Source: Myxococcales bacterium
Lineage (GTDB): Bacteria > Myxococcota_A > Polyangia > Nannocystales > Nannocystaceae
DNA: 64,000 nt
Direction: 5' to 3'
Assembly: GCA_020633315.1 (NCBI GenBank)
Contig: JACKDV010000016.1
Location: forward strand, 133,236-197,235
The notes below the pieces were generated by a model. The model was not told the DNA's origin. It made no database searches and saw only the letters and a program-made list of their open reading frames with translations. Shown here piece by piece: positions 8,136 through 16,241 of this stretch (positions are counted from its first letter, which is position 1; each line of letters starts with the position of its first letter). The position numbers were made by a program, and so were the translations under genes.

Positions 8136-10946
8136 TCAGCACGCGGGGTTGGCCGATCCGGGAGAGCCGAGGTCACCGGCCCCGTAGGGGGTGCTCCCGG
8201 CGCAGAAGTTGGCCTCGACGTCGTTGGCCACGGTGCTGGTGGCGGCCGGGTCGAGCGAGAGGCTGGCGCCCGCGCTGCTGCTCGACCAGGTGACCTGGTC
8301 GAGCACCGCGTCGTCGATGCCCACGAACAGCGTCGCCGCGCCGTTGACCAGGTCGAAGCCGAAGGTGGCGGTCACCTCGGGCAGGCCGCCGTTGACCATC
8401 GGGTTGGCCTGGCGGGCGAAGATCACCCGCTGCCCCGCGCTCACGGCCATGCAGTCCCCCCCGCCGGGCAGGGTCACGCTGGGGGCCAGGGGGTCGTCGC
8501 CGAGCTGTAGACCGTTGAGGTCCACGTCGGCGGTGACCAGCACCTCGAACCACTCGCCGTTGGCGTCGGTCACCGCGTTGGGGTTGGGCATCACCTCGGT
8601 GATGATCAGGTCGCCGAGCACGGGCGAGACCACCGCCCGCGGCACGCCGCCGTCGTTGCACATGCCGGAGCCGGAGCCCCCGCAGGCGGGGCCCTGGGTG
8701 CCGGGGGTGCCCAGGTCGCCGTCGCCGTAGGGCGCGCTGGCGTTGCAGAAGTTGCCCTCGTCGTCGTTGGACACGGGGTCCTCGGCGGCCGGGTCGAGGG
8801 TGAGGGCCGTGCCCGGCGTGCTGCCCGAGAAGGTGACCTGGTCGAGCACCTGGTCGGCGATGCCCACGAACAGCAGGTCGCCGCCGTTGGTGAGGCCGAA
8901 GCCGAAGGTGGCGGTCACCGGCGGCAGGCCGCCGTTGACCAGGGGGTCGTCGCTGCGGGCGAAGACCACCCGCTGCCCGCCGGCCACCGCGATGCAGTCG
9001 CCCGACAGGGGCAGGGTGACGTCGGGCGTCACCGGGTCGTCGCCGAATTGCAGGCCGTTGAGGTCCACGTCGGCGGTCGCCAGCACCTCGAACCACTCGC
9101 CGTTGTTGTCGCTCACGGCGGCGGGGTCGGGCATCAGCTCGGTGATCACCAGGTCGCCGAGCTGGGGCGGCACGAGGTCACGGTCCACGCCCCCGTCGTT
9201 GCAGGTGCCGGTGGGGATCCCCCCGCAGCTGCCGTTGGCGGAGCCCGGGGTGCCCAGGTCGCCGTCGCCGTAGGGCTCGGTCGCGGGGCACCACACCTCG
9301 TCCACGTCGTTGGCCGCGGGATCGGCCGCGGCGGGATCGAGGCTGCGGGCCGCCCCGGCCGGGACCGAGGGCCAGGTCACCAGATCGAGGGTGGCCCCTG
9401 CCGTGCCCACCCACAGGGCGCCGTCGGAGTTGACCAGCGAGAAGCCGAAGGTGGCGTCCACCTGGGGCAGGCCGCCGTTGAGCAGCGGGTCCGCCTCGCG
9501 GGCGATCACCGCGAACTCCCCGGCCGCCAGGCGCACGCAGCTCGAGGCCTCGATGGTGTCGCGGACGTCGCCCTCCACCGTGCCCAGCTCCAGGCCGTTG
9601 AGGTCCACGTCGACCAGGGCGCGGATCTCGAACCACTCGCTCTGCCCCTCCTCGGCCGCGGCCTCGGGGTTGGCCATGATCTCGGTGATCACCAGGTCGC
9701 CGGGCATCGCAGGCACGATGTCGCGGAAGCCGTCGCCGTCGAGGCACTGGCCGTCGGGCGGCGGGATGTCGCACTCCACGTTGGGCGCGCCGGGGGTGCC
9801 CAGATCGCCGTCACCGTAGGGCTCGGTGGCGCGGCAGTGCACCCGCGGGTCGTCGTTGTCGTCGGGGTTCTCGAAGTCGGGGTCCACGTTGTGGGCCACC
9901 CCGGCCGTGGTGCTGCCGTAGGGGAGCACGTCGAAGATCTCGCCCCCGTAGCTGAGGACCACGTCGTTGTCGCTCTGGTTGAGCGCGAAGTCGAACAGCC
10001 CGTCGACCCGGGGCAGGCCGCCGTTGAGGGAGGGGTCGTCGTTGCGGGCGAGCACCAGGCGCGTGCCCGCGAGCACCGGCACGCAGTCGTTGCCCGCCAG
10101 CGGGGTGGCGTCGCTGAGGTCGCTCTCCTCGCCCAGGGCCAGGCCGTTGAGGTCGATGTCGGCCTTCACCAGCACCTCGACCCACTCGCCGTCGTCGTCG
10201 TCGACCATCGAGGGATCCGACATCACCTCGGTGATCACCACGTCGCCCGGCGAGGGCGCGGTGGCCTCGCGGACGATGCCGCTACTGTCCAGGCAGGACA
10301 CGGGGCCGCCGGTGCCGAAGCAGATGTCGTTGGGCTCGCCGGGGGTGCCCAGCGCCTCTGCGTCGAGCTCGCTGGTGGCGTCGCACCACAGGTTGAGGTC
10401 GTCGTTGGCTCCCGCGTCGGGCGTACGATCGCCGGTGAGGCTCCGCGAGGCGCCCTGGGTGGGCTCCACATAGACCGTCTCGTCGATGAGCGTGTCGTCC
10501 TGGCAGCCGATCGCGAGCCGCCCCGCCGCGTTGCGGAAGTCGCCCAGGTCGCTCTCGTAGCCGTAGTCGATGTAGGGGACGACCGCGAGCACGTCCTCCT
10601 CGTCGAGCAAGCCGCCCGCCACCCCGTACTCGCCGGGGCCGATCACCCAGCTCCGCGCGATGCGGTGCGGCTTGGAATCGGTGCCGTCCTCGCGGCTGTG
10701 CAGCAGCACGGCCCCGCGCAGGTCGAGCTCCTCCGAGCTGGCGTTGAAGATCTCGAACCACTCGCGGCCCGAGTCGGCGCCCGGGGGATCGGCCATGATC
10801 TCGGTGATCACGAGGTCGCCGGGGAGCAGCAGCCCGGTCTCGCAGGCGCCGGGGGTGTCCCGACCTCCGTTGTTGCCGCAGGCGGGCAGCAGGGCGCTGG
10901 CCACCAGCACAAGGGGCAGGGCTCTTGGGGGGATCGTGCTCGACAT
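8136..10946 (-). CDS. Lipoprotein with five lamin-tail-domain units
   Basis: The product has 936 residues. A signal peptide with lipobox LLPAC precedes five tandem units of roughly 180 residues, beginning near residues 43, 233, 413, 598 and 778. Each opens with a variant of GDLVITEIM-DP, then EWFE(I/V) and VDLNGL-LG, the signature of the lamin-tail immunoglobulin-like domain. Each also contains a LNGGLP segment and ends with a GDLGTPG-like turn. Units 4 and 5 are the most alike, so the array has grown by duplication. Lamin-tail domains in bacteria are known to accompany secreted nucleases and phosphatases. A GAGGACCCC ribosome site precedes the ATG. It lies 24 bp after one nuclease gene and 8 bp before another. 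Confidence 0.88.
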   Translation of the reverse strand: MSSTIPPRALPLVLVASALLPACGNNGGRDTPGACETGLLLPGDLVITEIMADPPGADSGREWFEIFNASSEELDLRGAVLLHSREDGTDSKPHRIARSWVIGPGEYGVAGGLLDEEDVLAVVPYIDYGYESDLGDFRNAAGRLAIGCQDDTLIDETVYVEPTQGASRSLTGDRTPDAGANDDLNLWCDATSELDAEALGTPGEPNDICFGTGGPVSCLDSSGIVREATAPSPGDVVITEVMSDPSMVDDDDGEWVEVLVKADIDLNGLALGEESDLSDATPLAGNDCVPVLAGTRLVLARNDDPSLNGGLPRVDGLFDFALNQSDNDVVLSYGGEIFDVLPYGSTTAGVAHNVDPDFENPDDNDDPRVHCRATEPYGDGDLGTPGAPNVECDIPPPDGQCLDGDGFRDIVPAMPGDLVITEIMANPEAAAEEGQSEWFEIRALVDVDLNGLELGTVEGDVRDTIEASSCVRLAAGEFAVIAREADPLLNGGLPQVDATFGFSLVNSDGALWVGTAGATLDLVTWPSVPAGAARSLDPAAADPAANDVDEVWCPATEPYGDGDLGTPGSANGSCGGIPTGTCNDGGVDRDLVPPQLGDLVITELMPDPAAVSDNNGEWFEVLATADVDLNGLQFGDDPVTPDVTLPLSGDCIAVAGGQRVVFARSDDPLVNGGLPPVTATFGFGLTNGGDLLFVGIADQVLDQVTFSGSTPGTALTLDPAAEDPVSNDDEGNFCNASAPYGDGDLGTPGTQGPACGGSGSGMCNDGGVPRAVVSPVLGDLIITEVMPNPNAVTDANGEWFEVLVTADVDLNGLQLGDDPLAPSVTLPGGGDCMAVSAGQRVIFARQANPMVNGGLPEVTATFGFDLVNGAATLFVGIDDAVLDQVTWSSSSAGASLSLDPAATSTVANDVEANFCAGSTPYGAGDLGSPGSANPAC

Positions 10947-10970
10947 GGGGTCCTCGGGCGCAAGGGTGGG

Positions 10971-12248
10971 CTACGGGATGGGGGACTCTTGGTGCCGGAC
11001 GTCGTCTCGGTCCTCGCTCGTGCCGTCGAATCCCGGCTCGAGCTCGTCCTCGGTGGAGGCGTCGGGGGGCTCGGGGGCCGGCGGCGGTGCGTCGGGATCG
11101 ATGGGCTGCGGCTGCGGCTCGGGGATCTCGGGCTCGTGCCCGGCCGCGATCAGCACGGGGCGGGTGTCGACGAAGGTCACCTGCTCGGGCCGCTTGATCT
11201 GGATCTGGAGCTGCGAGGGCGCTTCGTCGCCCTCCGCGTTGCGCCGCTTCTTGCGGGAGCGGAACACGTAGCGGCTCACCGTGCCGCGCACCTGCACGAA
11301 CTCGCCGCGCGCCTCCTCGATGCGGCAGGCATCGAGCACCTCGTCGTCGAAGAAGATGAGCGGCAGGTCGCTGAACATGCGGCGGGAGAGCATCACCCGG
11401 GCCGGGCGCTTGCCCTCGCGCGGGCGGATGTCGCCCACGGTGGCGAGCACCACGACCTCGTCGCCCTCGTGCTCCGCCAGGCGGTCCATGGAATCCCAGT
11501 TGGTGAGCACCAGCCAGTCCTCGCGCCCGCGCGCCTGCTCCTCGAAGCGGGCGATGACCTCGGCGCGGGAGTCCCACCAGCGCAGCCGCAGATCGTAGTC
11601 GGGGTAGTGCTCGGTCTTGGGATCCCAGATGCCGCGGCGGTTGGCCTGGGCCTCGGCCTGGGCCTGCACGAACTCGTCGTGGAAGCGCCGCGAGTAGCCG
11701 TACTTGGAGAAGTAGGGGCTCATCCCCGCGCGCACGGCCTCCACGTTGTAGTTGAGCCAGCGCCCGTCCTTCTCCACCATCACGTAGGCCAGCAGCCGGC
11801 CGTAGCGGCCGCGCAGCTCCTTGGGGTGGTCGCGCTCGAGCCGGACCGTGGTCACTCCTTCGAAGAAGTCCTCGGCCCAGTGCTTGGCCTCCATGCCCAT
11901 GGGGGTCGCGGCCTTGATCGGGCGGTCGTGTCCCTCCTGCTTCTTGGCCAGGTAGATCTCGAAGCCCTCGTCGTAGGCGCGGCGGTCCTTGTCGCTCTTG
12001 AAGGTCTCCTCGGTGTCGATGCCCAGCAGGCGCAGCGTGCCCTCGATCCCCACCACCTTGATCGTGTCGCCGTCGACCACGGCCGGGCTGGCGAGGCGGA
12101 ACTCGCCGATCACCAGGCCGGGGGGGATCTCGGCCGACGCGAGCCGAGCCGCGAGCAGGTCGCGGTCGTAGCGGGCGGGAGCGGGCTGGGCACAGGCGAT
12201 CGGCCCCGCGAGGGCCATCGCCAGCGATGCGATCCTCAGCGGGCTCAT
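10971..12248 (-). CDS. Thermonuclease-family (SNase) lipoprotein 1 with C-terminal extension
   Basis: The product is 425 residues from the ATG at 12248, whose ATGA overlaps the stop of the lamin-tail gene upstream; an ATG two codons earlier is possible. A signal peptide ends at GPIAC. The nuclease domain carries VVDGDTI, LRLLGIDTEE and GRYGRLLAYV, so the catalytic Asp, both Arg and Glu are present. Compared with classical SNases there is a long insert after the first half (about 60 extra residues) and a C-terminal 200-residue extension with a strand-rich segment (FVQVRGTVSRYVF then LQIQI) that may be an OB-like fold. It ends in a low-complexity Pro/Glu/Asp tail. The predicted location is the envelope. 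The neighbours suggest work on extracellular nucleic acid. Confidence 0.85.
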   Translation of the reverse strand: MSPLRIASLAMALAGPIACAQPAPARYDRDLLAARLASAEIPPGLVIGEFRLASPAVVDGDTIKVVGIEGTLRLLGIDTEETFKSDKDRRAYDEGFEIYLAKKQEGHDRPIKAATPMGMEAKHWAEDFFEGVTTVRLERDHPKELRGRYGRLLAYVMVEKDGRWLNYNVEAVRAGMSPYFSKYGYSRRFHDEFVQAQAEAQANRRGIWDPKTEHYPDYDLRLRWWDSRAEVIARFEEQARGREDWLVLTNWDSMDRLAEHEGDEVVVLATVGDIRPREGKRPARVMLSRRMFSDLPLIFFDDEVLDACRIEEARGEFVQVRGTVSRYVFRSRKKRRNAEGDEAPSQLQIQIKRPEQVTFVDTRPVLIAAGHEPEIPEPQPQPIDPDAPPPAPEPPDASTEDELEPGFDGTSEDRDDVRHQESPIP

Positions 12249-12958
12249 CCGCATGGGGGGTTGACCTCTCCGGGCGAGCCGGGCAGACCGAGCTCGGTCT
12301 GGGGCCCGCCCTCGGGGGCCGGGGTTGCGTCGGTGCACCAGCGCGTCGGATCGTCGTTGCCCTCCGCGTCGGGGGGCAGCGCGCCGTCGTAGGCGTAGGT
12401 GCCCATCGAGGGCAGCTCGGCGTAGACCACCGAGTCCACGAGCTGGTCGCAGGCCCACAGCTCCACCCTCGCGTTGGCGAACAGCTCCTTGGGATCGCTG
12501 TCGAGGGTCACGGGGATGAGCAGCGTGCCGTCCGAGTCCTCCACGCGCTCGTCGACGGTGAAGTCGGCGTTGAAGCTGTAGTCCACCTCGGGCGGCGGGT
12601 CGGCGAGGCTGCCGAGCACCACGTAGCCGCCGGGTGCCACCGGCAGCGACTCCCGCACGAGGAAGCCGAGCTCGAGCGATCCCTTGAGGTTGACCAGCTC
12701 GCCGCGCAGCCCCTCGAGGTCGAGCATGCGATCGCTGGCGTTGAGCACCTCGAACCACTCGCCGCGGGTGTCCACGCCCTCTTGGGGCCCGCGGATCTCG
12801 GTGATCACCAGGTCTCCCTCCTCGAGCTCGAGCAAGCACGGCAGCGGCTCGCGTGCGCAGCCGAGCAGCGCGCAGCCGAGCAGCGCGATCGATCCCCACG
12901 CGCGCAGCGGGAGGCTCGCGCGGCCAGAGAAGCGACCGTCGAAGACCGGCTCGACCAA
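12245..12958 (-). CDS. Single lamin-tail-domain lipoprotein
   Basis: The product is 237 residues from a TTG at 12958; no ATG or GTG lies in frame before the signal peptide. The lipobox is ALLGC (a second LLGC just before it makes the exact Cys uncertain). The mature protein has one lamin-tail domain starting GDLVITEIRGP, then GEWFEVLNAS and a long strand-rich body, ending LGLPGSPGEVNPPC. It is the first gene of the minus-strand run and overlaps the following nuclease gene by 4 bases (ATGA). TAGACT lies 25 bases upstream of the start, facing away from the adenosine deaminase gene. Confidence 0.82.
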   Translation of the reverse strand: MVEPVFDGRFSGRASLPLRAWGSIALLGCALLGCAREPLPCLLELEEGDLVITEIRGPQEGVDTRGEWFEVLNASDRMLDLEGLRGELVNLKGSLELGFLVRESLPVAPGGYVVLGSLADPPPEVDYSFNADFTVDERVEDSDGTLLIPVTLDSDPKELFANARVELWACDQLVDSVVYAELPSMGTYAYDGALPPDAEGNDDPTRWCTDATPAPEGGPQTELGLPGSPGEVNPPCG

Positions 12959-12983
12959 GGGGATGAACCTCGAGCGGGTCGCC

Positions 12984-12989
12984 AGTCTA
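12984..12989 (-). promoter_or_regulatory. TAGACT hexamer, candidate operon promoter
   Basis: The minus-strand TAGACT is 25 bases before the TTG at 12958. It is the best -10 candidate for the lamin-tail/nuclease operon in the 206 bp divergent region. Confidence 0.4.
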
Positions 12990-13164
12990 GGGCATCGGGC
13001 GGGGCTGCTTCCACCGAGATCGAGAGTCGGAGGTCGCGCCTTCGGCGGCCCACTGGCCAGCCCGCGTGTGCTCCGGCGGGTGGGATTTCCCCGTCAAGTG
13101 ACGATCTGGTGGCGATCGCGGGGATCGCCCTGGCGCGCCGATGCCGGGGAGGCTAGAAGTCGGC

Positions 13165-14250
13165 ATGGAGCCACTGTCCCTCGCGGTCTTCGAGCGCCTT
13201 CCCAAGACGGATCTCCACGTCCACCTCGACGGGTCGATGCGTCTGGAGACGGTCCTGGAGCTGGCCGAGGAGCAGGGGATCGAGCTGCCTGCCATCGACG
13301 TGCCCGGCCTGCGCGCCGCGATGCACATCGGGGAGATCACGGGGAGCCTGGTCAAGTACCTCGAGGCCTTCGACGTCACGCTCAAGGTGCTGCAGACCCG
13401 GGACGCCCTGTACCGCGCGGCCTTCGAGCTGGCCGAGGACGCGGCCCGCGAGAACGTGCGCTACATGGAGGTGCGCTACTCCCCCATGCTGCACACGCGC
13501 CAGGGCCTTCGCCTGACCACGGTGGTGGAGACCGTGCTCAAGGGCCTGCACGACGCCGAGCTGCGTCACGGCATCGTCTCGCGGGTGATCGTGTGCGGGA
13601 TCCGCAACATCTCGCCCGCGTCCTCGCTGCAGATGGCCGAGCTGGTGGTCGCCTACAAGAACCGCGGCGTGGTGGGCTTCGATCTCGCGGGGGCCGAGGA
13701 CGATCACCCGGCCAAGGAGCACCAAGAGGCGTTCCAGCTCGTGCGCCAGAACAACATCAACGTGACGATCCACGCTGGCGAGGCCTACGGCCCTCCGTCG
13801 ATCGCGCAGGCGCTGCACATCTGCGGGGCCCATCGCATCGGGCACGGCTGTCGGCTGCGCGAGGACGGAGATCTCCTCCACTACGTGGTGGACCATCGGA
13901 TCCCGCTCGAGTGCTGCCCCTCGTCCAACGTGCAGACCGGCGCGGTGCGGAGCCTGGCCACCCACCCGATGCGCCTGTACTTCAACCTCGGCGCGCGGGT
14001 GACCGTCAACACCGACAACCGCCTCGTCACCGACACCACCGTCTCGAAGGAGATGTACCTGATGCACACCGAGATGGGCTTCACCTTCGAGGACGTCAAG
14101 CAGGTGATCATGAATGGCTTCAAGAGCGCGTTCATGCCCTTCCACGAGAAGCGCCGCTTCCTCGAGACCACCGCGGCCGAGCTCGAGGGCTTCGATCCGG
14201 CGAGCGTGGATGCGGAGGCGGGGGAGTCGGTGGTGCAGGCGATCGGCTGA
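13165..14250 (+). CDS. add: Adenosine deaminase
   Basis: The 361-residue product has the full adenosine/AMP deaminase metal site: DLHVHLDGS (His18, His20), IHAGE (His203 with catalytic Glu206), a His in HRIGHG, and Asp284 in VNTDN. It hydrolyses adenosine or deoxyadenosine to inosine and ammonia in purine salvage, in the cytoplasm. The usual TDD is TDN here, a variant I recall from actinobacterial-type Add proteins, so activity is still expected. The ATG at 13165 begins at the normal family N-terminus; an ATG 8 codons earlier is possible. It is monocistronic, with a hairpin after the gene. Confidence 0.92.
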   Translation: MEPLSLAVFERLPKTDLHVHLDGSMRLETVLELAEEQGIELPAIDVPGLRAAMHIGEITGSLVKYLEAFDVTLKVLQTRDALYRAAFELAEDAARENVRYMEVRYSPMLHTRQGLRLTTVVETVLKGLHDAELRHGIVSRVIVCGIRNISPASSLQMAELVVAYKNRGVVGFDLAGAEDDHPAKEHQEAFQLVRQNNINVTIHAGEAYGPPSIAQALHICGAHRIGHGCRLREDGDLLHYVVDHRIPLECCPSSNVQTGAVRSLATHPMRLYFNLGARVTVNTDNRLVTDTTVSKEMYLMHTEMGFTFEDVKQVIMNGFKSAFMPFHEKRRFLETTAAELEGFDPASVDAEAGESVVQAIG

Positions 14251-14299
14251 GGCCTCTCCTCGTAGGAGTGGTCGCGACGGCGAGCCTCGGTGGCTGTTG

Positions 14300-14327
14300 C
14301 GTGGACCGTGGACCCACGAGGTCCACG
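14300..14327 (+). terminator. Hairpin after add
   Basis: CGTGGACC (14300-14307) pairs perfectly with GGTCCACG (14320-14327) around a 12-base loop, 50 bp after the add stop. There is no T-run. Confidence 0.4.
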
Positions 14328-14442
14328 GCGCGACGCAGATCGACCAACGCCCTGATTGCGTCGCCCCATGCCGAGCCCGTCATCCCCGGCACACAACGGA
14401 CACTTGCATGCTCGCACCACTTCTCGGGACCATTGGATCGCG

Positions 14443-15822
14443 GTGAGGGCGTTGGGATCGAAGGCCGTGCGATGGCTCGCGGTCGGCATGGCCGAGCTGG
14501 TGATGGGCTGCTACACGGGCCTGCTACCCGGACAGGACGGCGACGCCTCGGGCTCGGGGCCCGGCGACGGTAGCGGCGCGCTGGGGCCCGACGACGGCAC
14601 GGATGAAGGAGGCTCGTCGGCAGGCTCCGATCCCCTGGACACCGACGCCGTGCCGGGGGGCGATGGGCCGTGCGGCGACGGGGTGCTCGACGCCGGCGAG
14701 GAGTGTGACCAGGGCCCCGCCAACTCCGAGAGCGGCGCGTGCAAGCCCGACTGCTCCACCAACGTGTGTGGCGACGGCTTCGTCGGTCCGGCGGAGGGCT
14801 GCGACGACGGCAACCTGGCGGCCGACGACGGCTGCAGTCCCCAGTGCACGCTGGAGAGCTGTGGCGACGGGGTGGTCGACGGGGGCGAGCAGTGCGACGA
14901 CGGGCAGAACGGGGACGACGACGACGGCTGCACCGACGCGTGCCTGCTGCCCGCTTGCGGGGACGGCATCGCGCAGCCTGGCGCGGACGAGCAGTGCGAC
15001 CTCGGCCCGGGCAACTCGGACTCCGGTGCATGCACGACCAGCTGCGACGACGCCGTGTGCGGCGATGGCCTGGAGTGGGTGGGACACGAGGAGTGCGACC
15101 TCGGGGCGGGCAACGGCCCCGGGTCGTCGTGCACCCCGGAGTGCAGCGCCAACGTGTGCGGTGACGGCTACGCGGGGCCCGGCGAGCAGTGCGACGACGG
15201 CAACGCGAGCAATGTCGACGACTGCACCAACGTGTGCCAGGGCGCGGCCTGTGGCGATGGCTACACCCAGCCCGGTGAGCAGTGCGACGACGGCAACGCC
15301 AACGATCTGGACGTCTGCTCCAACGCTTGCGTCGCCCAGATGAGCGACGGCTTCCCCAACAATGCCTACTGCGATCAAGTGGCGGGCTGGGGTCCGGCCT
15401 GGACGACGTGGGAGCTGGAGGTGCTGGCCCTGGTGAACGAGGCGCGCAGCACACCCACCGACTGCGGTAGCGAGGGCATGTTCGGGGCGACCGGGCCCCT
15501 GACCTACGACGGGGCGCTCACCTGTGCCGCCCGCAACCACTCCCAGGACATGGGGGACAACGACTACTTCGCGCACACGAGCCCGACCGGCGAGACTCCC
15601 TCGGATCGCCTGGCCCTGGCCGGCTACTCCTGGTCGACCTGGGGCGAGAACATCGGGGCCGGCTACTCCTCGCCCACGGCGGTGGTCGACGGCTGGCTCG
15701 CCAGCGATGGACACTGCGCCAACATCATGAACCCGGCCTTCCAGGAGCTTGGCGTGGGCTACTACGCCGCGCCAGGGAGCACCTGGACCCACTACTGGAC
15801 GCAGAATTTCGGCGCGCCCTGA
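14443..15822 (+). CDS. Cys-rich repeat lipoprotein with C-terminal CAP/SCP domain
   Basis: The GTG at 14443 gives 459 residues with a signal peptide ending LVMGC. After a low-complexity Gly/Asp/Ser linker come six or seven units of about 35 residues based on CGDG-x-GEQCDDGN-x-C, the disulfide-rich repeat common in myxobacterial surface proteins (DUF4215-like). The last 150 residues are a CAP/SCP (Cys-rich secretory, PR-1) domain: LVNEARS near its start, then HSQDMGDNDYFAHTSPTG, WGENIGAGY and HYWTQNFG, with the His and Glu of the usual CAP cavity retained. Function is unknown; bacterial CAP proteins are mostly secreted and linked to spores or cell walls. It is alone in its transcription unit. 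Confidence 0.87.
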   Translation: MRALGSKAVRWLAVGMAELVMGCYTGLLPGQDGDASGSGPGDGSGALGPDDGTDEGGSSAGSDPLDTDAVPGGDGPCGDGVLDAGEECDQGPANSESGACKPDCSTNVCGDGFVGPAEGCDDGNLAADDGCSPQCTLESCGDGVVDGGEQCDDGQNGDDDDGCTDACLLPACGDGIAQPGADEQCDLGPGNSDSGACTTSCDDAVCGDGLEWVGHEECDLGAGNGPGSSCTPECSANVCGDGYAGPGEQCDDGNASNVDDCTNVCQGAACGDGYTQPGEQCDDGNANDLDVCSNACVAQMSDGFPNNAYCDQVAGWGPAWTTWELEVLALVNEARSTPTDCGSEGMFGATGPLTYDGALTCAARNHSQDMGDNDYFAHTSPTGETPSDRLALAGYSWSTWGENIGAGYSSPTAVVDGWLASDGHCANIMNPAFQELGVGYYAAPGSTWTHYWTQNFGAP

Positions 15823-15871
15823 GCCCGAGCACGAGGGACCCGAGCCGATGGCCCGGGCCGGCCATCCCGGC

Positions 15872-15877
15872 TACGCT
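15872..15877 (+). promoter_or_regulatory. TACGCT hexamer before the 90-residue gene
   Basis: TACGCT ends 6 bases before the ATG at 15884, compatible with a leaderless message. Confidence 0.45.
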
Positions 15878-15883
15878 GGACCA

Positions 15884-16156
15884 ATGGGCGAGCCGCCTCC
15901 GGCCATCGCATCCTACGAGCGGAAGGGGCGTCGGTTCGTCTACCAGACCGAGTCCGTTCGCCTGGCGGTCGCGGCCCGAGGTCGCGACCTGATCATCCCG
16001 TACTCGCTGCTGCACGCCCACGGGATGTACGACCAGCTCGAGCGAATCGTGGACGCCTGGTGGGCGCTGGCTCCCCAGGCCAGGGTGGATCGAATCTCCA
16101 TCGCCTACCGCGGCGGGGACCCCTACGAGACCTTCCAGCTCCGTCCGCAGGGGTGA
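15884..16156 (+). CDS. Small protein of unknown function (90 residues)
   Basis: I do not recognise this family. The protein is cytoplasmic by appearance, with no signal or membrane segment. It contains SYERKGRRFVYQTESVRLAVAARGRDLIIPYSLLHAHGMYDQL, seen here as two short strands and an amphipathic helix, then a WWALAP stretch. Codon use matches its neighbours. The ATG at 15884 is preferred over upstream in-frame ATGs (for example 15848) because TACGCT sits 6 bases before it. It stands between the CAP-domain gene and the flavoprotein gene, each with its own apparent promoter. Confidence 0.6.
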   Translation: MGEPPPAIASYERKGRRFVYQTESVRLAVAARGRDLIIPYSLLHAHGMYDQLERIVDAWWALAPQARVDRISIAYRGGDPYETFQLRPQG

Positions 16157-16228
16157 CGGGCTCCGAGATCGGGAGGACGACCGCGCAGAGCGTCCCTCCT
16201 TGGTCCCTGCACCGGGATCGGGTTCGAG

Positions 16229-16234
16229 TACGAT
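16229..16234 (+). promoter_or_regulatory. TACGAT hexamer before the flavoprotein gene
   Basis: TACGAT ends 7 bases before the ATG at 16242. Confidence 0.5.
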
Positions 16235-16241
16235 CGGATCG

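Noticed and set aside
9048..12392. Long plus-strand open frame over the lamin-tail and nuclease genes
   Set aside because: Low-complexity His/Val/Gly-rich translation, opposite to genes with clear signal peptides, repeats and catalytic motifs.
14400..15700. Treating CGDG-repeat DNA as a tandem DNA repeat
   Set aside because: The repetition is at the protein level (Cys-rich units of unequal length), not a regular DNA repeat.
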